Origin: JARRKC01 sp963723965
Lineage (GTDB): Bacteria; Acidobacteriota; UBA6911; RPQK01; JAPXNP01
Direction of reading: 5' to 3'
NCBI GenBank assembly: GCA_963723965.1
Contig: CAVRSV010000012.1
Coordinates: forward strand, 186,001 to 250,000
Length of the DNA stretch: 64,000 nt
Notes under the pieces: generated by a model
Told to the model about the DNA's origin: nothing
Database searches by the model: none
Seen by the model: only the letters and a program-made list of their open reading frames with translations
Position numbers and translations under genes: made by a program
In this document: positions 8,875 through 17,590 of the stretch, piece after piece
How the letters are laid out: each line of letters opens with the position of its first letter
Numbering within the stretch: the first letter of the stretch is position 1

Positions 8875-9600
8875 TCAATTGATCCAGAAATCGTCGTTCT
8901 TGCGGGGCCGCTTTTCGGAATAGACCTTGAAGCGCGAGCGCATCCTCTTCAACCTCCAGCGATGGTAGCTCTGCCGGAGGCCGCTCACGGTCAGCCAGCC
9001 CTTGAGATAGAGGAAACCAAACAGCATCCCACCCAGATGGGCGACGTGAGCGACCGTACTTCCAGGCTCTCCCAATGCGGAGAAGAACGTGATCGCCCCG
9101 AGCACGGCCACGAAGTACTTTACTTTCACCGGAACCAGGAAGTAGAGGAAGATATATCGCTCGGGGAACATCATGCCGTAAGCCAGGAGAACCCCGTAGA
9201 CGGCGCCGCTCGCGCCGATGGTCGGTATGGGTGAGAACGGGCTGACGGCCACGGAGAGTATGCCCGCGCCGATGCCGGAGACAAGGTAATACCGCAGGAA
9301 GGCATTGCCGCCCCAGTGACGCTCCAGTTCGGAGCCGAACATCCAGAGGGCGAACATGTTCAAGAAGATGTGGAAGAAGCCCGCGTGCAGGAACAGATAG
9401 GTGACGAGCTGCCAGATGTAGAGCCGCTCCACAACCAGCGCCGGAGTCAGGCCGAAGATGTGAATGATCTGCCATCCACCGGCCAGACCGGCCAGCCACT
9501 GCCAGGCGAACACCGCCGCGTTGGCGATGATCAGATACTTCACCATGGGCGTGATGCGAGGGCCGAAGCTGACCCTGTAGCCGGGCTGATATCCCATCAT
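8875..9600 (-). CDS. Rhomboid family intramembrane serine protease
   Basis: This 241-residue polytopic membrane protein carries the rhomboid catalytic pair: Ser131 in GASGAVYG and His188 in AHLGG. The conserved HxxxN is H77 and N81 in the helix after LFLHAG. About six membrane segments are followed by a basic soluble tail. Rhomboids cut single-span proteins within the membrane. Two adjacent ATGs (9600, 9597) are possible starts. The gene lies 83 bases upstream of the radical SAM operon in the same direction, so it may be its first gene or a separate unit. Confidence 0.92.
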   Translation of the reverse strand: MMGYQPGYRVSFGPRITPMVKYLIIANAAVFAWQWLAGLAGGWQIIHIFGLTPALVVERLYIWQLVTYLFLHAGFFHIFLNMFALWMFGSELERHWGGNAFLRYYLVSGIGAGILSVAVSPFSPIPTIGASGAVYGVLLAYGMMFPERYIFLYFLVPVKVKYFVAVLGAITFFSALGEPGSTVAHVAHLGGMLFGFLYLKGWLTVSGLRQSYHRWRLKRMRSRFKVYSEKRPRKNDDFWIN

Positions 9601-9660
9601 TCGATGATATCACGCACCCCTCGGCTGCCTCCCCGACCCTCCGCGACTCGCCGGGACGAA

Positions 9661-9790
9661 CCGTGGTGCCTTCATTTCAGGTTCGAAGCTCAAAGTTCCA
9701 CGTTCCAGGTTCTGACTTCGACCCGATCAATCCCTTCCGTGTATTCGCAACCGAATCTGGAAGCCTGAACCTGAAACCCTGGAACCGCGG
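9661..9790. repeat. Degenerate heptad repeat block
   Basis: The stretch holds CAGGTTC/AAGTTCC/ACGTTCC units on the left and TGAACC/GGAACC units on the right. It is a degenerate version of the block at 1851-2056 and fills most of the 229-base gap between the rhomboid and VWA genes. Confidence 0.55.
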
Positions 9791-9829
9791 AAGCCCGAAG
9801 AGCCCCGGAAGACCCCGGCGCTTCGGTGC

Positions 9830-10819
9830 TTAGTAGAAGGCGTTCTGATTGGCTACCCGGCGCAGCGTGTTGACCTGGTACTCGGGGTGGCCGACGACAC
9901 TGATGGTGACCTCTTCACTCGGTTCCTCGTCCGGCGAAGGGGCATAGGCAAAGAGGTAGAAGCTGGTCATCGCGGTCTTCAGACTCTGGAGACGCTGCTG
10001 GATCGAGGCGCCGGAGTAAGCCGCGCCGGCGGAGTGCTGGAGCAGGCCCTTCCGGCTGGTCTTGTCTCCCCACAGGTTGAAAGCGTCACCCAAAGAGTTC
10101 TTCCATCCCACCGCAAACAGGCGGGCACCCGCTTCTCTGAGATGGTCTTCAGTGCCCCGCCCGAGGTTGCCGAACGCCGCGGAAAAGACCAGCACGACCT
10201 TGTTCTGGTACCTGGCGGGCTTCAGCCGAAGCAAGGCCTCGTCGATGGCGTATCCGGTCAGAGCGGAGGTGCCAAATGCCGAAGACAGTCGCTTCCAGAA
10301 GCCGACCCGGCCTTCAGGCGACACATTTCGGAGGCCCTCGATGACATCGGGCCGACTGGCCGTCAGGCCGGTCAGGAAATCCACGTCGCGGTCATAGACG
10401 CCGAGCAGGAGTTCGTCCTCGGGTCCCAGCAGATGGATGAGATCGAGCACGGCCTGCTTGGCCGAGACGATGTCGTCCTCCTGCATGGACGATCCCAGAT
10501 CGATGAGAACGGCAAGACTGAGCGGAGCCTGCTGTTCCTCCTTGAAAGAGAGCAGCTCCCGACGCCGGGACTTGACGGTAACCTGAAAGTCCGTCTTCTT
10601 CAGACCCGAGACGTAGTTGCCATCGCGGTCGAAGACCCGCGCTTCCATCAACGTCGAGTAGGTCTTGACGGAGAACTTGGGAGAGGGTTGATCGTCCTGT
10701 GCAGATGTGGCTGCAGCCAGCCCCGTCCGGCCCGACAACAGCAATCCCGCTGCCACGACCAGAGCCGGCAGACACCGGACGACCCAGCGCTTGGAGTTCC
10801 GGAGCTCTCGCTTCAACAC
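9830..10819 (-). CDS. VWFA-related domain exported protein
   Basis: After a basic start (KRELRNSKRW) and a hydrophobic signal segment (CLPALVVAAGLLLSG), the mature part begins with FSVKTYSTLMEARVFDRDGNYV and FQVTVKSRRRELLSF, then a VWA fold with the metal site DLGSSMQEDD. This order is that of the VWFA-related Acidobacterial domain (TIGR03436). The role is unknown, probably a surface or periplasmic binding protein. The longest frame starts at 10897 inside metK, so I chose the GTG at 10819, 31 bases after the metK stop. The start is uncertain. Confidence 0.82.
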   Translation of the reverse strand: MLKRELRNSKRWVVRCLPALVVAAGLLLSGRTGLAAATSAQDDQPSPKFSVKTYSTLMEARVFDRDGNYVSGLKKTDFQVTVKSRRRELLSFKEEQQAPLSLAVLIDLGSSMQEDDIVSAKQAVLDLIHLLGPEDELLLGVYDRDVDFLTGLTASRPDVIEGLRNVSPEGRVGFWKRLSSAFGTSALTGYAIDEALLRLKPARYQNKVVLVFSAAFGNLGRGTEDHLREAGARLFAVGWKNSLGDAFNLWGDKTSRKGLLQHSAGAAYSGASIQQRLQSLKTAMTSFYLFAYAPSPDEEPSEEVTISVVGHPEYQVNTLRRVANQNAFY

Positions 10820-10850
10820 ATTTATCAGATGTCTCGATGCGGGCGAGCGT

Positions 10851-12032
10851 TCAGGCTCCGACCGCCGGGATGTCGGAACGGGAGAGGCCCGCCTCACTAC
10901 GCAGCAATTCGGCCTTGTCCGTCAACTCCCAGGTGAAACCCTCGTTCTCCCGACCGAAATGGCCGAAGGCGGCCGTGCGGTGATAGATCGGGCGCCGAAG
11001 GTCCAGGGATTCGATGATCCCCTTGGGAGTGAGCTGAAAATGCCCGCGGATCAGCTCACTGATGGTCATTTCGTCGATCCGCGCCGTTCCGAACGAATCA
11101 ACCATGACCGAAACCGGCTCTGCGACACCAATCGCATAGGCCAATTGTATCGCAAGCCGATCTGCGAGTCCGGCCGCCACGCAGTTCTTGGCGATGTAGC
11201 GTGCCATGTAACAGGCCGAGCGGTCGACCTTCGAGGGATCCTTGCCCGAGAAGGCGCCTCCGCCGTGACTGCCGACCCCGCCGTAGGTGTCGACGATGAT
11301 CTTCCGTCCGGTGACCCCGCAGTCACCCTGGGGGCCGCCGACGACGAAGCGACCGGTCGGATTGATGTAGACCTTGGTCTGCTTGTCGATCAATTCGATC
11401 GGAACCACAGGGCCGATCACGTGCTCGCGGATTCCCTCGTGGAGGTCATGGTTGGAGACCTCGGAGCTGTGCTGGGTGGAGACGACGATGGCCTCGACCC
11501 GGACCGGTGAGTCCCCGTCGTATTCCACGGTGACCTGCGATTTGCCGTCCGGCCGCAACCAGTCCACGACGCCCTTGTTGCGCACGTCGGAAAGCCGCCG
11601 GGCCAGGCGGTGGGCCAACTGGATCGCCAACGGCATGTACTCGGCGGTCTCGGTGCAGGCGTACCCGAACATCAGGCCCTGGTCTCCGGCACCACCGGTG
11701 TCCACGCCCTGGGCGATGTCCGGAGACTGCCGGTCGAGGGAGGTGATGACGGCGCAGGTGTTGCAGTCAAAACCATAGCCCGCCTGGGTGTACCCCACCT
11801 GACGAACCGTCTCACGGGCAATCTTGGGGATGTCCAGGAAAGCGGTCGTCGTGATCTCCCCCGCGACCATGATGAGACCCGTGGTCACGAGCGATTCGCA
11901 TGCAACGCGTCCCATGGGGTCGTCGGTCATGACCGCATCCAGCACCGAATCCGAAATCTGATCGGCTATCTTATCGGGGTGACCCTCGGTTACGGATTCC
12001 GAGGTGAACAAACGCTTCCCATTGGCTGCCAT
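10851..12032 (-). CDS. metK: S-adenosylmethionine synthase
   Basis: The 393-residue sequence is a canonical MetK: SESVTEGHPDKIADQISD at the start, the signature GAGDQGLMFGYA, and the P-loop-like GGGAFSGKDPSKVDRS. It makes SAM from methionine and ATP in the cytoplasm. SAM is the co-substrate of the four radical SAM proteins upstream in the window, of MqnC and of TrmO. The ATG has a good ribosome site (TTAGGAGAG). It lies 80 bases after argH, with its own likely promoter in the gap. Confidence 0.98.
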   Translation of the reverse strand: MAANGKRLFTSESVTEGHPDKIADQISDSVLDAVMTDDPMGRVACESLVTTGLIMVAGEITTTAFLDIPKIARETVRQVGYTQAGYGFDCNTCAVITSLDRQSPDIAQGVDTGGAGDQGLMFGYACTETAEYMPLAIQLAHRLARRLSDVRNKGVVDWLRPDGKSQVTVEYDGDSPVRVEAIVVSTQHSSEVSNHDLHEGIREHVIGPVVPIELIDKQTKVYINPTGRFVVGGPQGDCGVTGRKIIVDTYGGVGSHGGGAFSGKDPSKVDRSACYMARYIAKNCVAAGLADRLAIQLAYAIGVAEPVSVMVDSFGTARIDEMTISELIRGHFQLTPKGIIESLDLRRPIYHRTAAFGHFGRENEGFTWELTDKAELLRSEAGLSRSDIPAVGA

Positions 12033-12080
12033 GTATTCTCTCCTAAGTGCTCGCCGAGACTAAAGATTGGGGAAGGCAAG

Positions 12081-12110
12081 ACGCTAACACAGGCCCTCTC
12101 CCCATGTCAA
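12081..12110 (-). promoter_or_regulatory. Candidate metK promoter
   Basis: On the minus strand a perfect -35 TTGACA (12105-12110) is followed after 18 bases by TAGCGT (12081-12086) as -10, about 50 bases before the metK ATG. The -10 is weak. No SAM riboswitch fold is apparent in the short leader. Confidence 0.5.
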
Positions 12111-12112
12111 TT

Positions 12113-13531
12113 TCAGGTCGGTCGTTCGAGCAGCCACTTTCGCCAGGATTCGAGCTGCTTTTCGACCGATCGACGTCCGGTCGAACCGGGGTGGGTTCGG
12201 CGCTCGAGGACGCTCTGCGGATCCAGGACCGAGGCGACGTCCGGTCCTGCCTCTGGCACCAGACGCAAGATCTCGGCCGTCGGCAGCTGGTGCAGTTCCA
12301 GCCCCTCGCTCACACAATGCCGCACCACCTCTCCGACCCGGCGATGAGCCGACCGGAAGGGCATCCCCCGGCCCACCAGATATTCCGCCAGCTCCGTGGC
12401 CATCAGGAATCCCCTCGAGAGGGCCGCCGCGGCGACCTGTCGGCGCACCTCGAAACCCTCCAGCAGGACGTGCAGGACCTCCAACGCATCGCCCACGATG
12501 TCGGCGATCGGGAACAGGTGTTCCTTGTCCTGCTGCAGGTCCCGGTGGTAGGAAGTCGGCAGCCCCTTGAGGAGGACCGTGACAGCCTGAGAATGGCCGA
12601 TGACCGAGGCCGCCTTTCCGCGCATCAGTTCCAGCAGGTCCGGGTTCTTCTTCTGGGGCATCATGCTGCTGCCCGTACACAACGCATCGGGCAGTTCGAT
12701 CCAAGCGACGTGAGTGCTCGACATATAGATGAAGTCTTCCGCCAGACGGCTCAGGTGAAGCATGATCTGGCAGGCGATCTGCGACAGTTCCAGAACGGCA
12801 TCGCGGTCGCCGACGACGTCGTAGCTGTTACCGAACACGGAGTCGAAGCCCAGCTCCCGGGCCGTTCTGGAGGGATCGAGGGGCAGCGAACTTCCGCTCA
12901 GCGCCCCGGCTCCCAGAGGGCTCACCGAATGGCGGCGGCCGTAGGATGCGAGACGGGCCTCGTCGCGGCCGAACATCTCGGCCAGCGCGAGCAAATAATG
13001 TCCCCATGAGACGGGCTGCGCCGCCTGCAGATGGGTCCAGCCCGGGTACAGATCCGCCTTCAGCGGTCCGGCCTTGTCGACCAGCCGAGACACCGCCCCG
13101 ATGATCTTTCGTCGCCAGTCGGCGGCGGTCTCGAGGCAGTAGAGCTTGACATCGAGCGCTACCTGGTCGTTTCGGCTCCTGCCCGTATGCAGTCTTTCCC
13201 CCGGTTCCCCGATCAGCTCCCGGAGCCGGGTTTCGATGTTCATGTGAATGTCTTCGAGCTCCTCGCGGAAGGGGAAGCTCCCCGACTCTATCTCCCGGCG
13301 GATGGTTCCCAGGCCTTCGAGGATCGCATCCCTGTCCGGTTCGGGGATGATCCCCTGTGCCGCAAGCATGCGAACATGGGCCTCACTGCCTCGAATGTCC
13401 TGCACGGCCAGTCGCCGGTCGAACTGGATGGATCGCGTGAAGCGCTGGACCACCGGGTGGACGCCCCCACTGAAGCGACCGGACCAGGGGGTCGTTGGCG
13501 AGGGTTCCTTCTTGCTCGCATCTCTTGTCAC
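12113..13531 (-). CDS. argH: Argininosuccinate lyase
   Basis: The 472-residue protein carries the fumarase/aspartase superfamily signature GSSMMPQKKNPD and the ArgH motifs HTGRSRNDQVA and GWTHLQAAQPVSWGHYLL. It splits argininosuccinate into arginine and fumarate, the last step of arginine synthesis. argR lies directly upstream in the same direction with a 23-base gap, which suggests joint, autoregulated expression. The C-terminus (VLERRTHPGSTGR) fits the usual end of the family. Confidence 0.97.
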   Translation of the reverse strand: MTRDASKKEPSPTTPWSGRFSGGVHPVVQRFTRSIQFDRRLAVQDIRGSEAHVRMLAAQGIIPEPDRDAILEGLGTIRREIESGSFPFREELEDIHMNIETRLRELIGEPGERLHTGRSRNDQVALDVKLYCLETAADWRRKIIGAVSRLVDKAGPLKADLYPGWTHLQAAQPVSWGHYLLALAEMFGRDEARLASYGRRHSVSPLGAGALSGSSLPLDPSRTARELGFDSVFGNSYDVVGDRDAVLELSQIACQIMLHLSRLAEDFIYMSSTHVAWIELPDALCTGSSMMPQKKNPDLLELMRGKAASVIGHSQAVTVLLKGLPTSYHRDLQQDKEHLFPIADIVGDALEVLHVLLEGFEVRRQVAAAALSRGFLMATELAEYLVGRGMPFRSAHRRVGEVVRHCVSEGLELHQLPTAEILRLVPEAGPDVASVLDPQSVLERRTHPGSTGRRSVEKQLESWRKWLLERPT

Positions 13532-13554
13532 GGTCTATTCCCCAATCGGTACGG

Positions 13555-13983
13555 CTACTGACCCAGTGCATGCAGAATCGAACGAGTGACCCGCTCGCGC
13601 GAAGCCTCCTCATCGATGACCACGAGAAGGGTGTCCTCTCCGGCTACCGTTCCGAGGACCTCCGGCAGCTGTAAGGCATCCACCTGGTAGGCGACTCGAG
13701 GCGCCAGGCCCACGTCGGTTCGAAGCACCAGAAGATTGCCACTGGCGCGACAGCTGACCACCGGAGTCGAAGCGCCGCGATCGGGAACCGCATATTTATA
13801 CACGCCCCGGGGCCCTACCTGTTTGATGATTCCGAGCTCACGCAGATCGCGGGACAGAGTCGCCTGGGTTACTTCGACGCCCAGCTCGGCCAGAGACTCC
13901 CGCAGATCGGTCTGGCTCGAGATCACGTCGCGGCGTATGAGATCAATGATGGCCTGATGGCGCCTTGCCTTCTCCACCTGCAT
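13555..13983 (-). CDS. argR: Arginine repressor
   Basis: The 142-residue protein has the two ArgR domains: an N-terminal winged helix (about 1-70) with the recognition segment TQATLSRDLRELG, and a C-terminal hexamerisation/arginine-binding domain (about 75-142) with GTVAGEDTLLVV. It represses arginine synthesis genes when arginine is high. It sits just ahead of argH. A palindrome overlaps its own start codon, which fits autorepression. Confidence 0.95.
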   Translation of the reverse strand: MQVEKARRHQAIIDLIRRDVISSQTDLRESLAELGVEVTQATLSRDLRELGIIKQVGPRGVYKYAVPDRGASTPVVSCRASGNLLVLRTDVGLAPRVAYQVDALQLPEVLGTVAGEDTLLVVIDEEASRERVTRSILHALGQ

Positions 13984-13992
13984 TGCGATGCA
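13979..13992. promoter_or_regulatory. Putative ARG box palindrome
   Basis: TGCAT-TGCG-ATGCA is a perfect inverted repeat that overlaps the argR start codon (13981-13983). ArgR operators are AT-rich palindromes of the form TGnAT-N4-ATnCA, so this is a good candidate autoregulatory site. Confidence 0.5.
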
Positions 13993-14011
13993 TGATTATA
14001 CCGTCTTTTCG

Positions 14012-15091
14012 CTAGGCGACCCGACGGAAGGTCCGATACAGAGTGTCGCGTTGGGCCGGCTGGAATCCGGCCTGCCGGATCAGCTCGATCAGATCGTCCC
14101 GCGTCGCCGTGTTGTGGGAGCCCGCCGTGGAGATCACGTTCTCCTCGATCATGATGCTCCCCACGTCGTTGGCGCCGAAAAAGAGGGCGATCTGGGCAAC
14201 CTGCAGGCCCTGGGTCAGCCAAGACACCTGGATGTTTCGGATGTTGTCGAGATAAATCCGGGCCACGGCCATGAGCTTCAGGTACTCCACGGGCGAGATC
14301 CGGCTCTCAATGTCCTGCTGCAGCTTCGTTCCCTCCAGCTGCACGTTCCAGGGGATGAAAGCGACGAAGCCTCCGGTCTCGTCCTGAAGTCCGCGGACCC
14401 GCTCGAGATGTTCGACGATCTCCAGGCGCGTCTCGCCTGCCCCGAACATCATGGTGGCGGTCGTCAACAGCCCCTCTTCGTGGGCCGTCCGCATCACGTC
14501 CAGCCACTCCTCGGCGGAGCATTTCCCGGGGCTGATCGACCGGCGCATCCGATCGGTGAGGATCTCCGCGCCGCCTCCTGGAATGGAATCCAGCCCTGCG
14601 GCGATCAGCCGCCGAATCGCTTCGCGGACCGAGAGCTTGCTCAGCTTGGCCAGAACCACGATCTCGGGAGGCGAGAAACAGTGGAGGTGAATCTCGTACC
14701 GTTCCCGCAGAGAACGCAAGAGATCTTCGTAGTAGTCGATCTTCAGCTCGGGGTTCATTCCTCCCTGCATCAGGATGCCCGTGCCGCCCACCGCTAAGGT
14801 CTCCTCGACCTTGCGGAAGATCTCTTCCTTCGGCAGCACGTAGCCCTCCGTGGACTTCGGCTTCCGATAGAAGTTGCAGAACGAACAGCGCGCCACGCAC
14901 AGGTTCGTGTAATTGATGTTTCGGTCGATCAGGAAGGAGACGACATTGTCCGGGTGCTTGAGACGTCGAACCCGGTCCGCGGCGGCGCCGATGGCCTGCA
15001 GTTCATCGGATTCGAGCAGGTGCAGGGCGTCCGCGGCGCCAAGTCGTTCGCCCTTCAGGGTCTTCTGCAATATGTCATCAACGCGGGACAT
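14012..15091 (-). CDS. mqnC: Cyclic dehypoxanthinyl futalosine synthase (radical SAM)
   Basis: Residues after the ATG at 15091 read MSRVDDILQKTLKGERL, then RNINYTNLCVARCSFCNFYR with the radical SAM cysteines (CVARCSFC), as in MqnC. Later motifs QGGMNPELKIDYYEDL and SIPGGGAEIL are typical. The enzyme closes the spiro ring of dehypoxanthinyl futalosine in the futalosine route to menaquinone. The longer reading from 15211 has a low-complexity extension and was rejected. mqnE, mqnA, mqnB and mqnD are not in the window. ogt lies upstream in the same direction. Confidence 0.93.
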   Translation of the reverse strand: MSRVDDILQKTLKGERLGAADALHLLESDELQAIGAAADRVRRLKHPDNVVSFLIDRNINYTNLCVARCSFCNFYRKPKSTEGYVLPKEEIFRKVEETLAVGGTGILMQGGMNPELKIDYYEDLLRSLRERYEIHLHCFSPPEIVVLAKLSKLSVREAIRRLIAAGLDSIPGGGAEILTDRMRRSISPGKCSAEEWLDVMRTAHEEGLLTTATMMFGAGETRLEIVEHLERVRGLQDETGGFVAFIPWNVQLEGTKLQQDIESRISPVEYLKLMAVARIYLDNIRNIQVSWLTQGLQVAQIALFFGANDVGSIMIEENVISTAGSHNTATRDDLIELIRQAGFQPAQRDTLYRTFRRVA

Positions 15092-15194
15092 GGTTTCTTC
15101 CAGTGGAACGTTTGACCTGGGTCTCGGAAGTTCAATTCTACGTTCCCTGGCCCCCGGGCTCAAATGGGGCGCGCCCGACCGGGCGGAAGGCCCC

Positions 15195-15719
15195 CTAAGG
15201 GTCGCCCACACCGAAGGGTATGCGCGCCCCTTCGATGCAGAGCAGTTTCTCTTTCAGTGCGAGCCCGCCTGCAAAACCCACAAGATGCCCCGTCGAACCG
15301 GTCAGCCGGTGACAGGGAACGACGATGGGAATGGGATTGCCGGCGGAAGCGGCACCGACGGCCCGTGGCGCCCGGGGCCTCCCGAGTTCCCGGGCCACCT
15401 CCCCGTAGCTGAGGGTCGAGCCGTAGGGAATTTTCAAAAGGCGATGCCAGACCTGCATCTGAAAGGGTGTCCCGCGAAGATCCAAGGGAATGGTGAACTC
15501 TCGACGCCGGCGGGCCAGATACTCTCGAAGCTGGCGCTCGAAGGTCCGTAGCCACGGGTGATCGCCAGCCCGAGGAACGAGGGAGTAATAACGATCGAAC
15601 CAGGGAAACCAACGCCCTGCCAGTTCAGCCGGAAAGGCGATCCGGCAGACTCCCCGGTCGTGCGCCGCCACCAGCAGTTCTCCAATTCCCGTCTGGAGCC
15701 GCCGGAATACCAAGGTCAT
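15195..15719 (-). CDS. ogt: Methylated-DNA--protein-cysteine methyltransferase
   Basis: This 174-residue protein is of the Ogt/AdaB type. The active-site motif VVPCHRLTGS holds the acceptor cysteine, preceded by the recognition segment GTPFQMQVWHRLLKIPYGSTLSYGEVA and followed by LVGFAGGLALKEKLL. It removes methyl groups from O6-methylguanine by suicidal transfer. It is divergent from the esterase gene, sharing a 63-base intergenic region, and runs into mqnC after 103 bases. Confidence 0.95.
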   Translation of the reverse strand: MTLVFRRLQTGIGELLVAAHDRGVCRIAFPAELAGRWFPWFDRYYSLVPRAGDHPWLRTFERQLREYLARRRREFTIPLDLRGTPFQMQVWHRLLKIPYGSTLSYGEVARELGRPRAPRAVGAASAGNPIPIVVPCHRLTGSTGHLVGFAGGLALKEKLLCIEGARIPFGVGDP

Positions 15720-15767
15720 TTCCGTTCATTGTAGTGCGAGAGGGCGAAAAAAAACTGAGATTTCCGC

Positions 15768-15773
15768 TAGAAT
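15768..15773 (+). promoter_or_regulatory. Candidate -10 box TAGAAT, near-leaderless
   Basis: TAGAAT ends only 9 bases before the GTG at 15783, so a transcript from it would have almost no leader. No clear -35 or Shine-Dalgarno is visible. Confidence 0.35.
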
Positions 15774-15782
15774 GTCTCCACT

Positions 15783-16547
15783 GTGTATCGCTCGCTGGTT
15801 CCTTTGATTGCGTTGGGGTTGGTCTCGGTGGGATTCGGTCAGGTCGAGCGTGGCTTCGTGAACAAGACGCTGCAACTCGACGGTGAGACCCATCGCTACC
15901 AAGTGTTCGTTCCGGAGGCCTGGTCGCCGCTCGAGGAATGGCCCGTCATCCTGTTTTTGCACGGCGCAGGTGAAAGGGGAACGGACGGCGTCGCCCAGAC
16001 CCGGGTCGGCATCGGGCCCGCGCTGCGCGCAAACAAAGACAGTTTTCCGGCTCTCGTGGTCCTTCCGCAGTGCCGTCGCGGGGTGTGGTGGAACGATGAC
16101 ACCATGGAAAAGGTGGCGTTTGCCTCCCTGCAGCGAACGATCGAGGAATACAAGGGCGACGACAATCGGATCTACTTGACCGGCATCTCCATGGGCGGAT
16201 ACGGCACTTTCTATTTTGGCGCGCGGTATCCCGAGCGTTTCGCCGCACTCGTTCCCATCTGCGGCGGCATCGTGCCACCCTTTCGCGGTCGTATCGCTTC
16301 CCCTCCCCAGACCGGCGATCCGTACGCGGAAGCCGCCCGCAAGATCGGGCAGACACCCGTCTGGATCTTCCACGGCGGCGGCGATCCGGTCGTGCCCGTC
16401 GCAGAATCGCGTCACATGAGGGATGAACTCCGGAAGGGCAGCATCCACGTCAAGTACACGGAATACGAAGGCGTCGGCCACAATTCCTGGGACCGGGCTT
16501 ACGCCGAGCCGGGCCTGTTCGGCTGGATGCTCTCGCAACGCCGGTAG
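15783..16547 (+). CDS. Secreted alpha/beta hydrolase (esterase)
   Basis: A GTG start gives a signal peptide (MYRSLVPLIALGLVSVGFGQ), so the protein is probably exported. The mature part is an alpha/beta hydrolase of the phospholipase/carboxylesterase or PHB-depolymerase-like type: an oxyanion-region FLHGAGERG, a nucleophile elbow GISMGG with its serine, an acid region GGGDPVVPV and the late histidine in GVGHNSWD. All three triad members can be placed. The length (254) is normal. The substrate is unknown. The gene is followed by the long repeat region. Confidence 0.85.
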   Translation: MYRSLVPLIALGLVSVGFGQVERGFVNKTLQLDGETHRYQVFVPEAWSPLEEWPVILFLHGAGERGTDGVAQTRVGIGPALRANKDSFPALVVLPQCRRGVWWNDDTMEKVAFASLQRTIEEYKGDDNRIYLTGISMGGYGTFYFGARYPERFAALVPICGGIVPPFRGRIASPPQTGDPYAEAARKIGQTPVWIFHGGGDPVVPVAESRHMRDELRKGSIHVKYTEYEGVGHNSWDRAYAEPGLFGWMLSQRR

Positions 16548-16556
16548 ACCTCCACG

Positions 16557-17415
16557 CAAGTTCCGAGTTTCGAGTTCCGAGGGCGTGTTGCCCAAAGGGC
16601 GGCGGCCTCCGATCGGTGTGCGCCCACTGGAGTGAGGTCTCGGCAGCCTGATCTCACGCCAAGGCGCCAAGTACGCCACGCCGCAAAGGAATTCTGTGTG
16701 GGCGGCGGCTTGGCGTACTTCGCGTCTTTGCGTGGAACCAACGCGCCGTGCATTCGCCTGCCACCGTCCGATCCGACACAGCCTTCGCCCTTCGCACTTC
16801 GGCGTTGGGCCTTCGCCGTTCGGCCCGGAGAACGGGAGAACGGGAGCGCGGGAGGACGGGATGCCGCCCCGTATTTCAGAGCCCGAACGAAGTGAGGCGC
16901 CCCGCGCCGGGCCCGGAGAACGGGAGCCGTGACACCTGAGGGCGTGTTGCCCAAAGGGCGGCGGCCTCCGATCGGTGTGCGCCCACTGGAGTGAGGACTC
17001 GGCAGCCTGATCTCACGCAAAGGCGCCAAGTACGCCACGCCGCAAAGGAATTCTTTGTGGGCGGCCTCCGATCGGTGTGCGCCCACTGGAGTGAGGTCTC
17101 GGCAGCCTGATCTCACGCCAAGGCGCCAAGTACGCCACGCCGCAAAGGAATTCTGTGTGGGCGGCGGCTTGGCGTACTTTGCGTCTTTGCGTGGAACCGA
17201 CCCGCCGTGCATTCGCCGACCTGCCAGCGTCCGATCCGACACAGTCCTTGCCATCTGGGCACTCCGCATTCGCCCTTCGCCCTTCGCCCTTCGCACTTCG
17301 GCGTTGGGCCTTCGCCGTTCGGCCCGGAGGACGGGAGAACGGGTCTCGCGAGGGAGGGTGGGAACCGCGTCAGAGCGATTTGGGCAACACGCCCCCGAGT
17401 TTCGAGTTTCGAGGG
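16557..17415. repeat. Composite repeat element with inverted ends
   Basis: Heptad repeats (GAGTTCC, GAGTTTC) mark both edges. Just inside them GGGCGTGTTGCCCAAA (16581-16596) and its perfect reverse complement (17379-17394) form a 16-bp inverted repeat; another copy of the left end sits at 16940-16955. The interior holds three copies of a block starting CCTCCGATCGGTGTGCG (16606, 16965, 17065) and imperfect palindromes made of GGCGCCAAGTACGCC facing GGCGTACTTCGCGTC and TTTGCGTGGAACC. No protein gene is credible here. Confidence 0.8.
16965..17164. repeat. Two tandem 100-bp repeat units
   Basis: The unit from CCTCCGATCGG to TGTGGGCGG occurs at 16965 and again at 17065, exactly 100 bases later. 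A third, more extended copy starts at 16606; its match to the 17065 copy continues, with some substitutions and small insertions, to about 17340. Confidence 0.75.
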
Positions 17416-17590
17416 CGTTGTCGAGAGCCGATGTCGGCGACTGTGTGCGGGATCCCTCAATTCGTTCGGACTCTGATCGCCCCGCTTGGGTGCCGAACGG
17501 AGACTGCAGCTTCGCATCGGCCTTCTCCATTGGCTGCTCGGGCAACAGCCCCCGCACGGCGGAACCACACCTTCGGCAAGTGGGAGCGTG

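Noticed and set aside
12033..12112. SAM riboswitch before metK
   Set aside because: The gap is only 80 bases and already holds a promoter; no SAM-I, II or IV conserved core is seen.
16557..17415. CRISPR array
   Set aside because: Repeat units are long, unequal and spaced irregularly, and no regular 20-40 base spacers or cas genes are present.
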